Shown: in pieces, positions 7,481 to 15,014 of the stretch
How the letters are laid out: each line of letters opens with the position of its first letter
How positions within the stretch are numbered: the first letter of the stretch is position 1
DNA from: Planctomycetota bacterium
GTDB lineage: Bacteria > Planctomycetota > UBA11346
Direction: 5' to 3'
Assembly: GCA_022841245.1 (NCBI GenBank)
Contig: JALHRW010000001.1
Coordinates: forward strand, 1 to 64,000
Length of the DNA: 64,000 bases
Notes under the pieces: generated by a model
Seen by the model: the letters and a program-made list of their open reading frames with translations, nothing else
Databases searched by the model: none
Told to the model about the DNA's origin: nothing
Position numbers and translations under genes: made by a program

Positions 7481-10029
7481 CTCCGCTCTGGAGCCTCATC
7501 ATCCCGACGCTCAACGAGCGGGACAACATCCTGGTCCTGCTGCGCTGCCTTGAGGATCTCGCCGGATCCTGGCCGCCATGCGAAGTCCTGGTGGTCGATG
7601 ATCGCTCGGAGGACGGCACTGCCGCGCTCGTGTCGACGTCGACCTTCTCCATTCCCGTACGCGTGCTCGAACGAGACCGGGTGGGCGGACTGGCTGGCGC
7701 AGTCCTGCATGGCGCGCGGGCCGCCCGCGCCTCCGTGGTCGTGGTCATGGACGCAGACCTGAGCCATCCTCCGGAGGTCGTCGCGGCCCTGGCCGCCCCG
7801 TTGCTGGCGGGCACGCACGACCTCGCGATCGGCAGCCGGCATGTTGCCGGGGGCGGTTGCCCCGACTGGCCGTGGCGGCGCCGGATGTTGTCGCGCTGCG
7901 CCGCCTGGCTGGCGACGCCGTTCACCCACGCCAGCGATCCGATGTCGGGCTTCTTCGCTGCCAGGCGCGCCGATCTCCTGACCTTGGGCGATGGACCGAC
8001 CGGCTTCAAGATCCTGCTCGAACTGCTCGCCCGCCACACCGATCCAACCCGGGTTGCTGAGATCCCGATCGTCTTCAAGGATCGCCGTCTCGGGACATCG
8101 AAGCTCGGGCTGCGCACCATCTCGGACTACCTGCGTCGCCTGGTGATCCTGGGCGGTTGCAACCTGTCGCCGCGGGCCGGCGCGGGTTTCGCGCTGGTCG
8201 GCCTGACCGGGATAGCCGTCGATCTGGCGATGTTCAGCGTCTGCCGCCAGGCCGGGGCCGGCCTCGCCGTGGCCCACATGGCCGGATTCGCCACCGCCAC
8301 GGTCACCAACTTCCTGCTCAACGCCCGCTATGCCTTCGCGGCGCGACCGGGGCTGTCTGCCTACGTCCGCTTCGTGATCGTCGCCCTCTTCGCTCTCGTT
8401 CTGCGCGGCGGCATCCTCTCGGGGGCGCAGGCGGCAGGGGTGCCGGAGCTGCTCTCCGTCATCCTGGGCATCGCGGGCGGGGCGGTGGTGAACCTGATCG
8501 GCATCGGCTTCTGGGTCTTCCCGGGGTCGGGATCCAATCGGGCAGGCCGATGGCGCCTAGCCGCCATCGGCCTCGTCGCCTACCTGGTGGTCCTGCGCCT
8601 CGCCTACGCCGGACAGACCGAGTTGATCGCCGAAGAGGCCTACTACTGGAACTACGCCCAGCATCTCGACTGGGGCTACTTCGACCACCCGCCCATGGTC
8701 GGCTGGCTGATCGCCGCATCGACCTGGCTGCTGGGCGACAATCCCTTCGCCGTGCGGCTGCCGGCCCTCGGCTGTTGGCTGGTCGCGCTGGTCGCACTGG
8801 TCAGGCTCGCCCAGGTGCAGTGGGGCCGGGACGCAGGATGGGCCACCGCCCTGGTGTTCACTGCCATGCCCTTTGCCATCGGAGTGGGCCTGATCATGAC
8901 CCCCGATGCGCCGCTGATGGCAGCCTGGGCTGTGACCCTGCTTGCCACGCGCGAGGCGCTGAGCCGTGGACGCACCGGCTGGTGGCTGGTGGCTGGATGC
9001 GCCATCGGCTTAGGCATGCTGTCCAAGTACAGCATCGCCCTGCTCGTCCCGCCGGCGGTGCTGATGCTGTTCCTCACTGCTGCGGGACGCCGCCAACTCG
9101 TCCGGCCCGGCCCGTGGCTTGCTGTGACGATCATGGCGCTGTGCTTCGTCCCGGTGATCTACTGGAACAGCCAGCACGACTGGGTCTCTTTCCGCTTCCA
9201 GACCGCCGGCCGCTGGACCGGGGCTGCGGCCTTCCATGGCCACGAACTCATCCGCGACATGCTCGCTCTCGCTGGTCCCCTCGTCCTGGCTGTGGCTCTG
9301 CTCGGACACCGGCGGATCATCGGTCTGGTCAGCGACCCTGGATCGCGCTACCTGCTGCTGGCGCTGGGCCTACCCCTGGCGGTATTTGCCGCGCACGCCT
9401 GCCTGCACGAGCCGCGCCCGAACTGGACCGGCCCACCCTTGTTGGCGCTGGTTCCGCTCGTTGGGGCTCTGGCAGCTTGGACCCTGCGCTGCCGCCCATA
9501 TGTCATCCACGATCGCGTCTTCGCTACCGCCATGCTCCTGCCTGTGGTGTTATTGGGGGTCTTTCTGCACTATGTGGCCATCGGCTTGCCCGGTGTCGCC
9601 TACCCGCGCCAGATCGCCCGCTTCATTGGCTGGCGGCAACTTGGGGTGAAGGTCTATGCGATGGCAGAACAAGAACGCCGTGATGGCGGAGCCCTGCCGA
9701 TCATCGCCGGCGTGGACCGCTACAACATTGCCAGCCAGATCGCCTTCGCTACTGCCGACAAGTACCAGAACCATGCGGAAATCGCATCTGGGGGTTTGTT
9801 TGGCGTTGACGATCTGATGTATCGCTACTGGTCACCGCCAGCTGCGGCGCGCGATCATGACGTGCTGGTGGTCGGACGCTCGGCCAAGGAACTGTCGATG
9901 GCCGCTGTGGTCGAACGCTTCACCAGGATGGATCCAGTCCAGGAACTGCCAATCACCTGCCCGGACGGCTCCCCGCTGACAACCTACTTCGTCCGCTTGG
10001 GCCGGGGCTACCACAACCCGAGTCCATGA
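7468..10029 (+). CDS. Three-domain glycosyltransferase: GT2 (DPM1-like) - GtrA - GT39/ArnT-like
   Basis: About 853 residues. Residues ~5-225 are a polyprenyl-phosphate sugar synthase of the DPM1 type: SLIIPTLNERDN, VVDDRSEDGT, the metal-binding DAD in VVMDADLSHPP, and GSRHVAGG. Residues ~230-350 form a GtrA-type four-helix membrane module (AGFALVGLTGIAVDLAMF). From ~365 a GT39/PMT_2 polytopic transferase begins with the ArnT-like luminal motif AEEAYYWNYAQHLDWGYFDHPPM, whose acidic residue is the expected catalytic site. The protein could thus make a lipid-linked sugar, flip it and transfer it to an envelope acceptor. The start may be GTG 7465 or ATG 7468. A phosphatase gene follows after 31 bases. 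Donor and acceptor are unknown. Confidence 0.88.
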   Translation: MNETAPLWSLIIPTLNERDNILVLLRCLEDLAGSWPPCEVLVVDDRSEDGTAALVSTSTFSIPVRVLERDRVGGLAGAVLHGARAARASVVVVMDADLSHPPEVVAALAAPLLAGTHDLAIGSRHVAGGGCPDWPWRRRMLSRCAAWLATPFTHASDPMSGFFAARRADLLTLGDGPTGFKILLELLARHTDPTRVAEIPIVFKDRRLGTSKLGLRTISDYLRRLVILGGCNLSPRAGAGFALVGLTGIAVDLAMFSVCRQAGAGLAVAHMAGFATATVTNFLLNARYAFAARPGLSAYVRFVIVALFALVLRGGILSGAQAAGVPELLSVILGIAGGAVVNLIGIGFWVFPGSGSNRAGRWRLAAIGLVAYLVVLRLAYAGQTELIAEEAYYWNYAQHLDWGYFDHPPMVGWLIAASTWLLGDNPFAVRLPALGCWLVALVALVRLAQVQWGRDAGWATALVFTAMPFAIGVGLIMTPDAPLMAAWAVTLLATREALSRGRTGWWLVAGCAIGLGMLSKYSIALLVPPAVLMLFLTAAGRRQLVRPGPWLAVTIMALCFVPVIYWNSQHDWVSFRFQTAGRWTGAAAFHGHELIRDMLALAGPLVLAVALLGHRRIIGLVSDPGSRYLLLALGLPLAVFAAHACLHEPRPNWTGPPLLALVPLVGALAAWTLRCRPYVIHDRVFATAMLLPVVLLGVFLHYVAIGLPGVAYPRQIARFIGWRQLGVKVYAMAEQERRDGGALPIIAGVDRYNIASQIAFATADKYQNHAEIASGGLFGVDDLMYRYWSPPAAARDHDVLVVGRSAKELSMAAVVERFTRMDPVQELPITCPDGSPLTTYFVRLGRGYHNPSP

Positions 10030-10060
10030 GCCGATCTCCCGTTTCGGCTGAGCGTGATCA

Positions 10061-11011
10061 ATGATGGCTCGCGATCTGCGATACGACGCATCGCCGGTTG
10101 GCCCTGACGACCAGGACGAACGCGAAAAGCGTGTTGAGCGACATGAACGGGCTCATGTCTGTGCCAGGAATCATCCGCGGGGGAATGCTGCGGTTCAGAC
10201 GGACTTGAATGTGCGCTGGAGCGCTGTCCCTGACAACGCGAAGGCAAGAGGTCGCGCTCTCTATCTTGCCCGTCCGCTCCGGGTGGTTGCCGGGTTGGCG
10301 CTTGTTGCGGCGACCGTAGCGCTGGCCATCTACTTGGTGTTCGAGTTGACCGGCAATCTCCACGTTGTCGTACCAGGGGTGTGCTACCGATCTGCGCAGC
10401 TCTCGCCAATGCGCATCGAAGACGTCTCCCGTCAGCTTCACCTGCGTAGCATCATCAATCTGCGTGGCGACAACACCGGTACATGTTGGTACGACGCTGA
10501 GATTGCCGAATGCACACGTTTGGGGATCGCCCACCTCGACTTCAGTATATCAGCATCCAAACGGCTTACGCCATCCCGATGTGCGGAACTGATCAAAATC
10601 ATCGGGAATGCCCCCAAGCCTACCTTGATCCACTGCAAAGCTGGTGCCGACCGTACCGGCCTTGCGGCGGCGCTCTTCCTGATGTCACAGGGCGCTTCCT
10701 TCGATCAGGCGGCACGGCAACTCAGCCTTGTAACCGCGGTGGCGCTAGAGTGCGCTGCTATGGACAAGCCCCGCCCCGGCAGTTGGAGTAGGTATTCCTT
10801 TGGCCAGCGCACCGTGGTTCAGCCGTGGGGCGACGCAAGTCGACCCCTGATCTTAGATTGCGGGCGCTGGCCTTATAACCTGCCGGCCGTGATTCCTGAT
10901 CGCTTGATGAGGCGGTTGCAGCCGACCTCTGTTTTCGACACAAGGATGGAAGACGGACGGCGCCTTACCTGCTCTGCCCTGCCGGGGCGGTGCAGCAGGA
11001 GCGTGCCATGA
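10061..11011 (+). CDS. Membrane-anchored dual-specificity/tyrosine phosphatase, 3' end altered by insertion
   Basis: A 316-codon frame with one membrane anchor at about 74-96 and a cysteine phosphatase domain at ~100-245. The active-site loop is HCKAGADRTG (Cys192, Arg198), and a typical GVCYRSAQLSP block precedes it. Similar phosphatases are often encoded beside ArnT-like transferases, as here. The end is odd. After ~residue 245 the sequence stops resembling the family and runs for ~70 codons into the left end of the IS110-type element, ending 4 bases inside its transposase gene. The helix after the loop (expected to carry RYG) also looks degraded. The gene may be functional with a foreign tail or disrupted. 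Confidence 0.72.
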   Translation: MMARDLRYDASPVGPDDQDEREKRVERHERAHVCARNHPRGNAAVQTDLNVRWSAVPDNAKARGRALYLARPLRVVAGLALVAATVALAIYLVFELTGNLHVVVPGVCYRSAQLSPMRIEDVSRQLHLRSIINLRGDNTGTCWYDAEIAECTRLGIAHLDFSISASKRLTPSRCAELIKIIGNAPKPTLIHCKAGADRTGLAAALFLMSQGASFDQAARQLSLVTAVALECAAMDKPRPGSWSRYSFGQRTVVQPWGDASRPLILDCGRWPYNLPAVIPDRLMRRLQPTSVFDTRMEDGRRLTCSALPGRCSRSVP

Positions 11012-12264
11012 TCTACGTCGGTGTCGATATCGCGAAGGCGTCCCACTGTGTGGCCGCCATCGAGATGACCGGACGGATCGTCCAGAAACCCACAACCATC
11101 ACCCAGGACGCCGGCGGCTTTGCCGAACTGGGTGCGTTGCTGCGCCGGCTCGGTCCACCCGAGATGGTCTGCATTGGATTCGAGGCGACCGGCCACTACT
11201 GGCTGTTGTTGGCAGAAGAGGTGCAACGCCTGGGCTATACGCCCCAGGTGTTCAATCCGATCCTGAGCGCCGACGCCGGTCGAGTGACGGTGCGTGGCCG
11301 CAAGACCGACGAGGATGACGCGGTGGTCATCGCCAAGGTCCTGCGCGATGGTGGCTTCGTGCCGCTACCACTGCCCAGCCGGGAGATGGCCTATGCCAAG
11401 CAGTGCTGCCGTCATCGTCAGGCAGCGGTCGACCGTGGAGCCAATCTCAAGAAGCGGCTCACCGGACTGCTCGATCTCGTGTTCCCCGAGTTCTGTCAGT
11501 TCTTCGAGCATGTCGGCTGTCCCAGCAGCCTGGTCATCCTGAAGAAGGCCCCAAGCGCCCGCTTGTTGGCAACTGGGCAGGTGCGGTCATTCGCCAGTGC
11601 CGTGGTCAAGGCGAGTCGTGGCAATCTGGGCGTAACGCGAGTGCAGGAGATCCTGCTGGCAGCCAAAACCAGCCTGGCCCGTGATCGGGTTGACGTGGCC
11701 AACGAGATGGCCATCCGCAATACCGTTGCCGAGATCGAATTGCTCGATGAGCAGATATCAGCCTGGGATGCGGAGATCCGCGCCATCGAAATGCCGGGGC
11801 GGGAACTCCTGCAGACCATCCCCGGCATCGGCGTCGTCCTCGCCGCCGTAATCCTGGCCGAGATCGGCACCATCGAGCGCTTCACCTGTCCTGATCCACG
11901 CAAGCACCTGCGCCGCCGTCCGGGTGGTGGCGTCAACGGTTATCATCGTCTCCTGGCCTTCGCCGGCCTTGATGCCCGGGTGCGAGAAAGCGGGCAATGG
12001 ACCGGTACCACCCGCATGTCCAAACGCGGGAGCCGGATCCTCCGTACCGCCATCTGGCGGGCCGCCTTCATCGCCAAGAAGAATGAAGCCTTTGCAGATA
12101 TCTGGCATCGCCATGCCGTCACCCAGGACCAGCATCCCAAGCTCGCCCGCAGTCACATCGCCCGCAAGCTGATCCAGGCCATCTATGGCGTCCTCCGTTA
12201 CCAGAAGCCGTTCGACCTCGCGACCTTCCGCAACGGCGTACCCCAGAAGGCGGCGGCCGCATGA
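11008..12264 (+). CDS. IS110-family DEDD transposase (recombinase)
   Basis: 418 residues from ATG 11008. The N-terminal RuvC-like DEDD domain shows Asp7 (YVGVDIAKASH), Glu59 (GFEATGHYW), Asp101 and Asp104 (RKTDEDDAVVIA). The C-terminal Transposase_20 domain has the helix-hairpin IPGIGVVLAAVILAEIG and the serine motif MSKRGSRILRTA (Ser338 the likely nucleophile). Family members are guided by a structured RNA encoded at the element's end. One oddity is a ~12-residue stretch (RKHLRRRPGGGVNGYH) inserted before the usual LLAFAGLD block. This may be an insertion or an altered frame, so activity is not assured. Confidence 0.9.
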   Translation: MIYVGVDIAKASHCVAAIEMTGRIVQKPTTITQDAGGFAELGALLRRLGPPEMVCIGFEATGHYWLLLAEEVQRLGYTPQVFNPILSADAGRVTVRGRKTDEDDAVVIAKVLRDGGFVPLPLPSREMAYAKQCCRHRQAAVDRGANLKKRLTGLLDLVFPEFCQFFEHVGCPSSLVILKKAPSARLLATGQVRSFASAVVKASRGNLGVTRVQEILLAAKTSLARDRVDVANEMAIRNTVAEIELLDEQISAWDAEIRAIEMPGRELLQTIPGIGVVLAAVILAEIGTIERFTCPDPRKHLRRRPGGGVNGYHRLLAFAGLDARVRESGQWTGTTRMSKRGSRILRTAIWRAAFIAKKNEAFADIWHRHAVTQDQHPKLARSHIARKLIQAIYGVLRYQKPFDLATFRNGVPQKAAAA

Positions 12265-12844
12265 ATCCCACTCCAGCGGTTAGCAGAGCCCCAACCGTGG
12301 GTGTCTCCGTTGGCGAGGCACCGCCGCAGGCGGCGCGCAGCGCCCTTGACGCCGAGCACGGTGGGCAGACTGACCAGAGGGTGAAGGGACGACCAACTGC
12401 CGTGCTCGCCACCCATCCATCGGTCCCTTCGCCCGTCGGGAAGGGCGCCCACCGCGCACAGGGGTCAAGGGTGCCGGTGGGCGCGCGAACGACGATGAAA
12501 CACGATCAAAATCTCAAGTCCGCCTATTTGACCGCCGAAAGCTTGCTGAAATACTTCCATTTTCCCTGGCTAGGCAGTCCGTCTGTGGCCATGGATCAGA
12601 CGCTGAAAGCGTACGGTGAGGTGACGCTCTCGCCTCCCGCAGGCGCCAACATCGCCGAATAGGCGAAGGCTCAGGGGCAGGGATGCGGGGCGAACAAGCG
12701 ACGCCACCCCCGGACTTCGCTACTGCTCAAGCGCCAGAGCCACTCAGTGATCGCATGACGATCTGAGGCATCGCTCTCGCGTAAAATGCTGCTCGGAGAC
12801 ATCTCGGGAATCGATCTCGGGATCGCCGGTGGATCCTGGCCGGG
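12265..12844. other. Gene-free stretch: IS right end plus unassigned spacer
   Basis: The first ~400 bases belong to the insertion sequence and hold the stems described separately, plus a small stem CGCCT/AGGCG at 12631-12645. From about 12666 to the stop of the methyltransferase gene at 12845 I see no gene, promoter or clear terminator. Confidence 0.5.
12310..12490 (+). ncRNA. Candidate bridge/seeker RNA of the IS110-type element
   Basis: The non-coding right end folds on paper into several perfect stems: CCGCC/GGCGG (12321-12325/12329-12333); a 9-bp stem (12353-12361/12400-12408, core GAGCACGG); GAAGGGAC/GTCCCTTC (12383-12390/12423-12430); and GCGCCCACC/GGTGGGCGC (12445-12453/12476-12484) with a 22-base loop. 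The second and third stems interleave, so they form a pseudoknot or are alternatives. IS1111-group elements are known to encode their guide RNA downstream of the transposase gene. The RNA assignment is inference; limits are approximate. Confidence 0.45.
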
Positions 12845-13423
12845 TCAACTGTGTTGGGTGCTCTGACCGACCAGCCCGACGTGGTAGGGCGGCAACAGCG
12901 TTGGCTGTTGGATGATGGTCAGTCCTGCGGCAGACAGCATGCCGCACATGTCCTCGGGGCTCGGCCGGATCGACAGGTCCGGGCCACGCGGAGTCGGCAC
13001 ATCCCGCCGCCAGTGGATGGCGGCGACGCGCCCGCCAGGGCGCAACGATGCAGTGAGCACGGCCAGCAGGGCATGCGGTTGCTCGCAGTGCAGGAGGTTG
13101 AAGGCCAGGATCAGATCGACGGAGCCGGCGGCGATCCCCATGCCCGCCTCGGTGACATCCACCTGCCGGGTCTGCACATGGGCAAGTCCGGCCTGTTCCG
13201 CGCGCTGACGTGTCAGGATCACCATGTCCGGCTCGATGTCGAGACCGAGGACGGGATGGCGCGAACGCCGGGCAAGGGCGAGGGTGAAGGTTCCGTATCC
13301 GCAACCGACATCGACGGCGGTCCCGTGGATCTCGCTCAATCCGAGCGCATCGAAGATGGCTTCGGGATCGAAGAAGGACTCCCACCAGTCCTGCGCGGGC
13401 ATGCTGCTATCGCGGGTCTTCAT
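12845..13423 (-). CDS. Class I SAM-dependent methyltransferase
   Basis: 192 residues from the ATG at 13423 (MKTRDSSMPAQDWWESFF), 13 bases after the DsrE stop. Rossmann motif I is VDVGCGYGTFTL, followed by the acidic end of strand 2 (LGLDIEPDM), and motif IV/V LILAFNLLHCEQP leading to LRPGGRVAAIHWR. The substrate is unknown. It is third in an ArsR-rhodanese, DsrE, methyltransferase operon, a context that suggests work on sulfur, thiol or metalloid compounds. Upstream extension of the frame reads antisense to other genes and is not supported. Confidence 0.85.
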   Translation of the reverse strand: MKTRDSSMPAQDWWESFFDPEAIFDALGLSEIHGTAVDVGCGYGTFTLALARRSRHPVLGLDIEPDMVILTRQRAEQAGLAHVQTRQVDVTEAGMGIAAGSVDLILAFNLLHCEQPHALLAVLTASLRPGGRVAAIHWRRDVPTPRGPDLSIRPSPEDMCGMLSAAGLTIIQQPTLLPPYHVGLVGQSTQHS

Positions 13424-13436
13424 CTGGGTCCCGGCG

Positions 13437-13757
13437 TCAGAAGGAGACGATGCGATCGGCCCCGGCGACCAGATCGTAGAGGGCCTGCATGGTCGACAGC
13501 GGGCACACCTGGGAGCCTGCCGAATTCCGGAGCTTGAGGCAGGTGCCGCATGCCTGGATGGCACCGCCGGCCTGCAGCAGCTGCTCGGCCTGGCCACGGA
13601 CATCGAATCGCTCGTCCTGGAGCTGTTCGATGTCCACGCCCTTGGCGATCAGGAAGACGCTGACCGTGTCACCCTTCTTCCGTGCGAAGGTCGCCAGACG
13701 GAAGGCATTGTAGGCGGTCTCAGGCTCGGAGGTCGACAGGGTGATGAGCAGATTCAC
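13437..13757 (-). CDS. DsrE-family sulfur-relay-like protein
   Basis: 106 residues beginning at GTG 13757 with an AGGAAG ribosome site. The N-terminal strand VNLLITLSTSEPETAYNAFRLA and the C-terminal CPLSTMQALYDLVAGADRIVSF are typical of DsrE/F-like proteins. Cysteines cluster in ACGTCLKL and VCPLST and could carry persulfide. Its start overlaps the stop of the ArsR-rhodanese gene (GTGA), so it is translationally coupled to it. A role as sulfur acceptor from the rhodanese is likely from context but not shown. Confidence 0.8.
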   Translation of the reverse strand: MNLLITLSTSEPETAYNAFRLATFARKKGDTVSVFLIAKGVDIEQLQDERFDVRGQAEQLLQAGGAIQACGTCLKLRNSAGSQVCPLSTMQALYDLVAGADRIVSF

Positions 13758-14458
13758 GGCTTCCTCGCGGACGAGCGTCGACGGGCAGGGATGCGATCGG
13801 GGCAGTCGGGACGCGGACCGGTCACGGTGCGGATGCGACGCTGCGCCCATTGCACCGGCCCATCTGGCAGCCTCCGGGCCCGGTAGCCGCGTCGGCGCAG
13901 TTCGTCGACCGCGGTCACGGCCAGGGCGCAATACGGTCCGCGGCAGTAGGCGATGATCTCCACCTTCCGCGGCAGCTCAGCGAAACGTCGGCCCAGATCG
14001 CTGGCGGGGACCGAGATCGCCCCCGGCAGGTGACCGGCGGCGTATTCCTCCGTTGGGCGGACGTCGATCAGGACCGCCTCACCCGACTCGACCCGACGGA
14101 GCAGTTCGCGATGATCGACGCCCTCCAGGTCCTGGTCGGCGAGATGGATCCGCGCAGCCTGCGCCACCTCGGCCAACTGCATCTCGGCCAACCGCTGCAG
14201 GTCAGACAGGAACCCGAGGACGATGGGACCTGCCAGGCGGTAGTGCACCTGCTGACCCTGCTTGCGGTTGGTCACGAGGTGGGCGGCCAGGAGGATCCGC
14301 AGGTGCTGGCTGGTGTTGGCCACCGACAATCCGGATGCGTGGGCCAACGCTTCGACCGGTCGCTCGCTCTGCGCCAGCAGGTCGAGCAGGATGACGCGCT
14401 GCGGACTGGCGAGAGACTTGCCGATGCGTGCGTATTGCACGGCTATGCCATGGTCCAT
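13754..14458 (-). CDS. ArsR-type HTH regulator fused to a rhodanese domain
   Basis: 234 residues from the ATG at 14458. Residues ~8-85 form a winged helix of the ArsR class (LASPQRVILLDLLAQSERP; ANTSQHLRILLAAHLV) with no cysteine in the recognition region, so the classic CVC metal site is absent. Residues ~115-210 are a rhodanese domain with the IDVRPTEEYAAGHLPGA block and active-site Cys172 in YCRGPYC. The family is known as a sulfur/persulfide-responsive regulator with sulfurtransferase activity. A palindrome at 14467-14488, just upstream, is a probable autoregulatory site. The last ~25 residues are a basic tail. Confidence 0.88.
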   Translation of the reverse strand: MDHGIAVQYARIGKSLASPQRVILLDLLAQSERPVEALAHASGLSVANTSQHLRILLAAHLVTNRKQGQQVHYRLAGPIVLGFLSDLQRLAEMQLAEVAQAARIHLADQDLEGVDHRELLRRVESGEAVLIDVRPTEEYAAGHLPGAISVPASDLGRRFAELPRKVEIIAYCRGPYCALAVTAVDELRRRGYRARRLPDGPVQWAQRRIRTVTGPRPDCPDRIPARRRSSARKP

Positions 14459-14466
14459 GTAGATAG

Positions 14467-14488
14467 TATTCAATAGATCAATAGAATA
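14467..14488. promoter_or_regulatory. Palindromic operator before the ArsR-rhodanese gene
   Basis: A 22-base AT-rich palindrome pairs at 9 of 11 positions around its centre (half TATTCAATAGA, other half TCAATAGAATA). It also reads as a direct repeat of CAATAGA. It lies 9-30 bases upstream of the chosen start codon in a sharp AT-rich dip. Size and position fit an ArsR-family autoregulatory operator. Confidence 0.6.
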
Positions 14489-14563
14489 CAACATCAGATT
14501 CATCGGCAGGAGCTGAAGACACCAATCACAACCTGCATGCAAGGCACGCCGGACGCAAACGAC

Positions 14564-14591
14564 CGCACCCCCGGCACGTTCCGGGGGTGCG
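14564..14591 (-). terminator. Perfect 11-bp hairpin downstream of the repeat-protein gene
   Basis: CGCACCCCCGG (14564-14574) pairs with CCGGGGGTGCG (14581-14591) around a 6-base loop. It lies 45 bases after the stop of the minus-strand repeat-protein gene. The following minus-strand bases (GTCGTTTGCG) give only a weak T-run, so it is terminator-like rather than a canonical terminator. Confidence 0.5.
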
Positions 14592-14636
14592 TGAGTCGTT
14601 CAACGCCTCGAACCGTGGTGCTGACCCAGTCCGCCT

Positions 14637-15014
14637 TCAGTGCGCACCCTTGCGGGTGTCTCCGCCCTTGGGGCCGATGTACCAGGGCTTCGGAGTCGAG
14701 GCGGTTGCCGGCGCCGCGTCGTTGCCACGGATGGACACCCACACTTCACGGGGCGAAGGCGTGTGCCCCTTGCGGGTGTCTCCACCCTTGGGGCCGATGT
14801 ACCAGGGCTTCGGGGCCGTGCTTGCAGCGGTGGCCGGCACAGCATCGGTGCCATGGATGGACACCCAGACTTCACGGGGCGAAGGCGTGTACCCCTTGCG
14901 GGTGTCACCGCCCTTGGGGCCGATGTACGATGGCTTGGAGGTGGCCGCGTCGGTGCTGGCGGCGAAGGTGCTGGCAGCGAGGAGGATCAGGGTGGTGATG
15001 AGCGAGAGGCGCAT
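14637..15014 (-). CDS. Secreted YIGPKGGD-repeat protein 1
   Basis: 125 residues from the ATG at 15014, with an AAGGAGA ribosome site ahead of it. A signal peptide (MRLSLITTLILLAASTFA) is followed by three copies of a 40-42-residue unit. The core of each unit is [SW]YIGPKGGDTRKG and its spacer is TPSPREVWVSI[HR]G[TN]DA. The last copy ends in RKGAH. I do not recognise the family. A second protein with the same core is encoded at 31508-31966, at the other end of the metal island. The gene lies back-to-back with the FCCxxC protein gene at 15574. The KGGD/RKG core could bind a ligand or polymer; function is unknown. Confidence 0.85.
   Translation of the reverse strand: MRLSLITTLILLAASTFAASTDAATSKPSYIGPKGGDTRKGYTPSPREVWVSIHGTDAVPATAASTAPKPWYIGPKGGDTRKGHTPSPREVWVSIRGNDAAPATASTPKPWYIGPKGGDTRKGAH
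14645..14945. repeat. Three tandem DNA repeats coding for the YIGPKGGD units
   Basis: Units start at about 14650, 14770 and 14896 (TTGCGGGTGTC), with periods of 120 and 126 bases. The ~50-base core is almost unchanged between copies, including third codon positions, which suggests recent duplication or gene conversion. Confidence 0.85.

Larger units (their letters stand above)
10800..12665 (+). mobile_element. IS110-family (IS1111-group?) insertion sequence, approximate ends
   Basis: The element contains a DEDD transposase gene with ~200 bases of non-coding left end, read through by the phosphatase frame, and ~300-400 bases of strongly structured right end. IS110-family elements lack terminal inverted repeats and simple target duplications, so the exact ends cannot be read from one copy. 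The left limit is placed where the phosphatase stops resembling its family; the right limit is placed at the inverted repeat CGCCTATT (12521-12528) / AATAGGCG (12658-12665). Both limits are tentative. Confidence 0.6.

Noticed and set aside
6594..8120. 508-codon minus-strand frame over the methyltransferase and start of the glycosyltransferase
   Set aside because: Antisense to two recognisable genes; its internal repeat only mirrors the 6363/7416 duplication.
12744..13385. Alternative minus frame overlapping the methyltransferase gene
   Set aside because: Arg/Pro-rich shadow with no motif; the other minus frame has the full SAM-binding pattern.
14645..14945. Regular ~120-base repeats as a possible CRISPR array
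   Set aside because: Period too long and the repeats are in frame in a secreted-protein gene; the spacers also encode conserved protein sequence.
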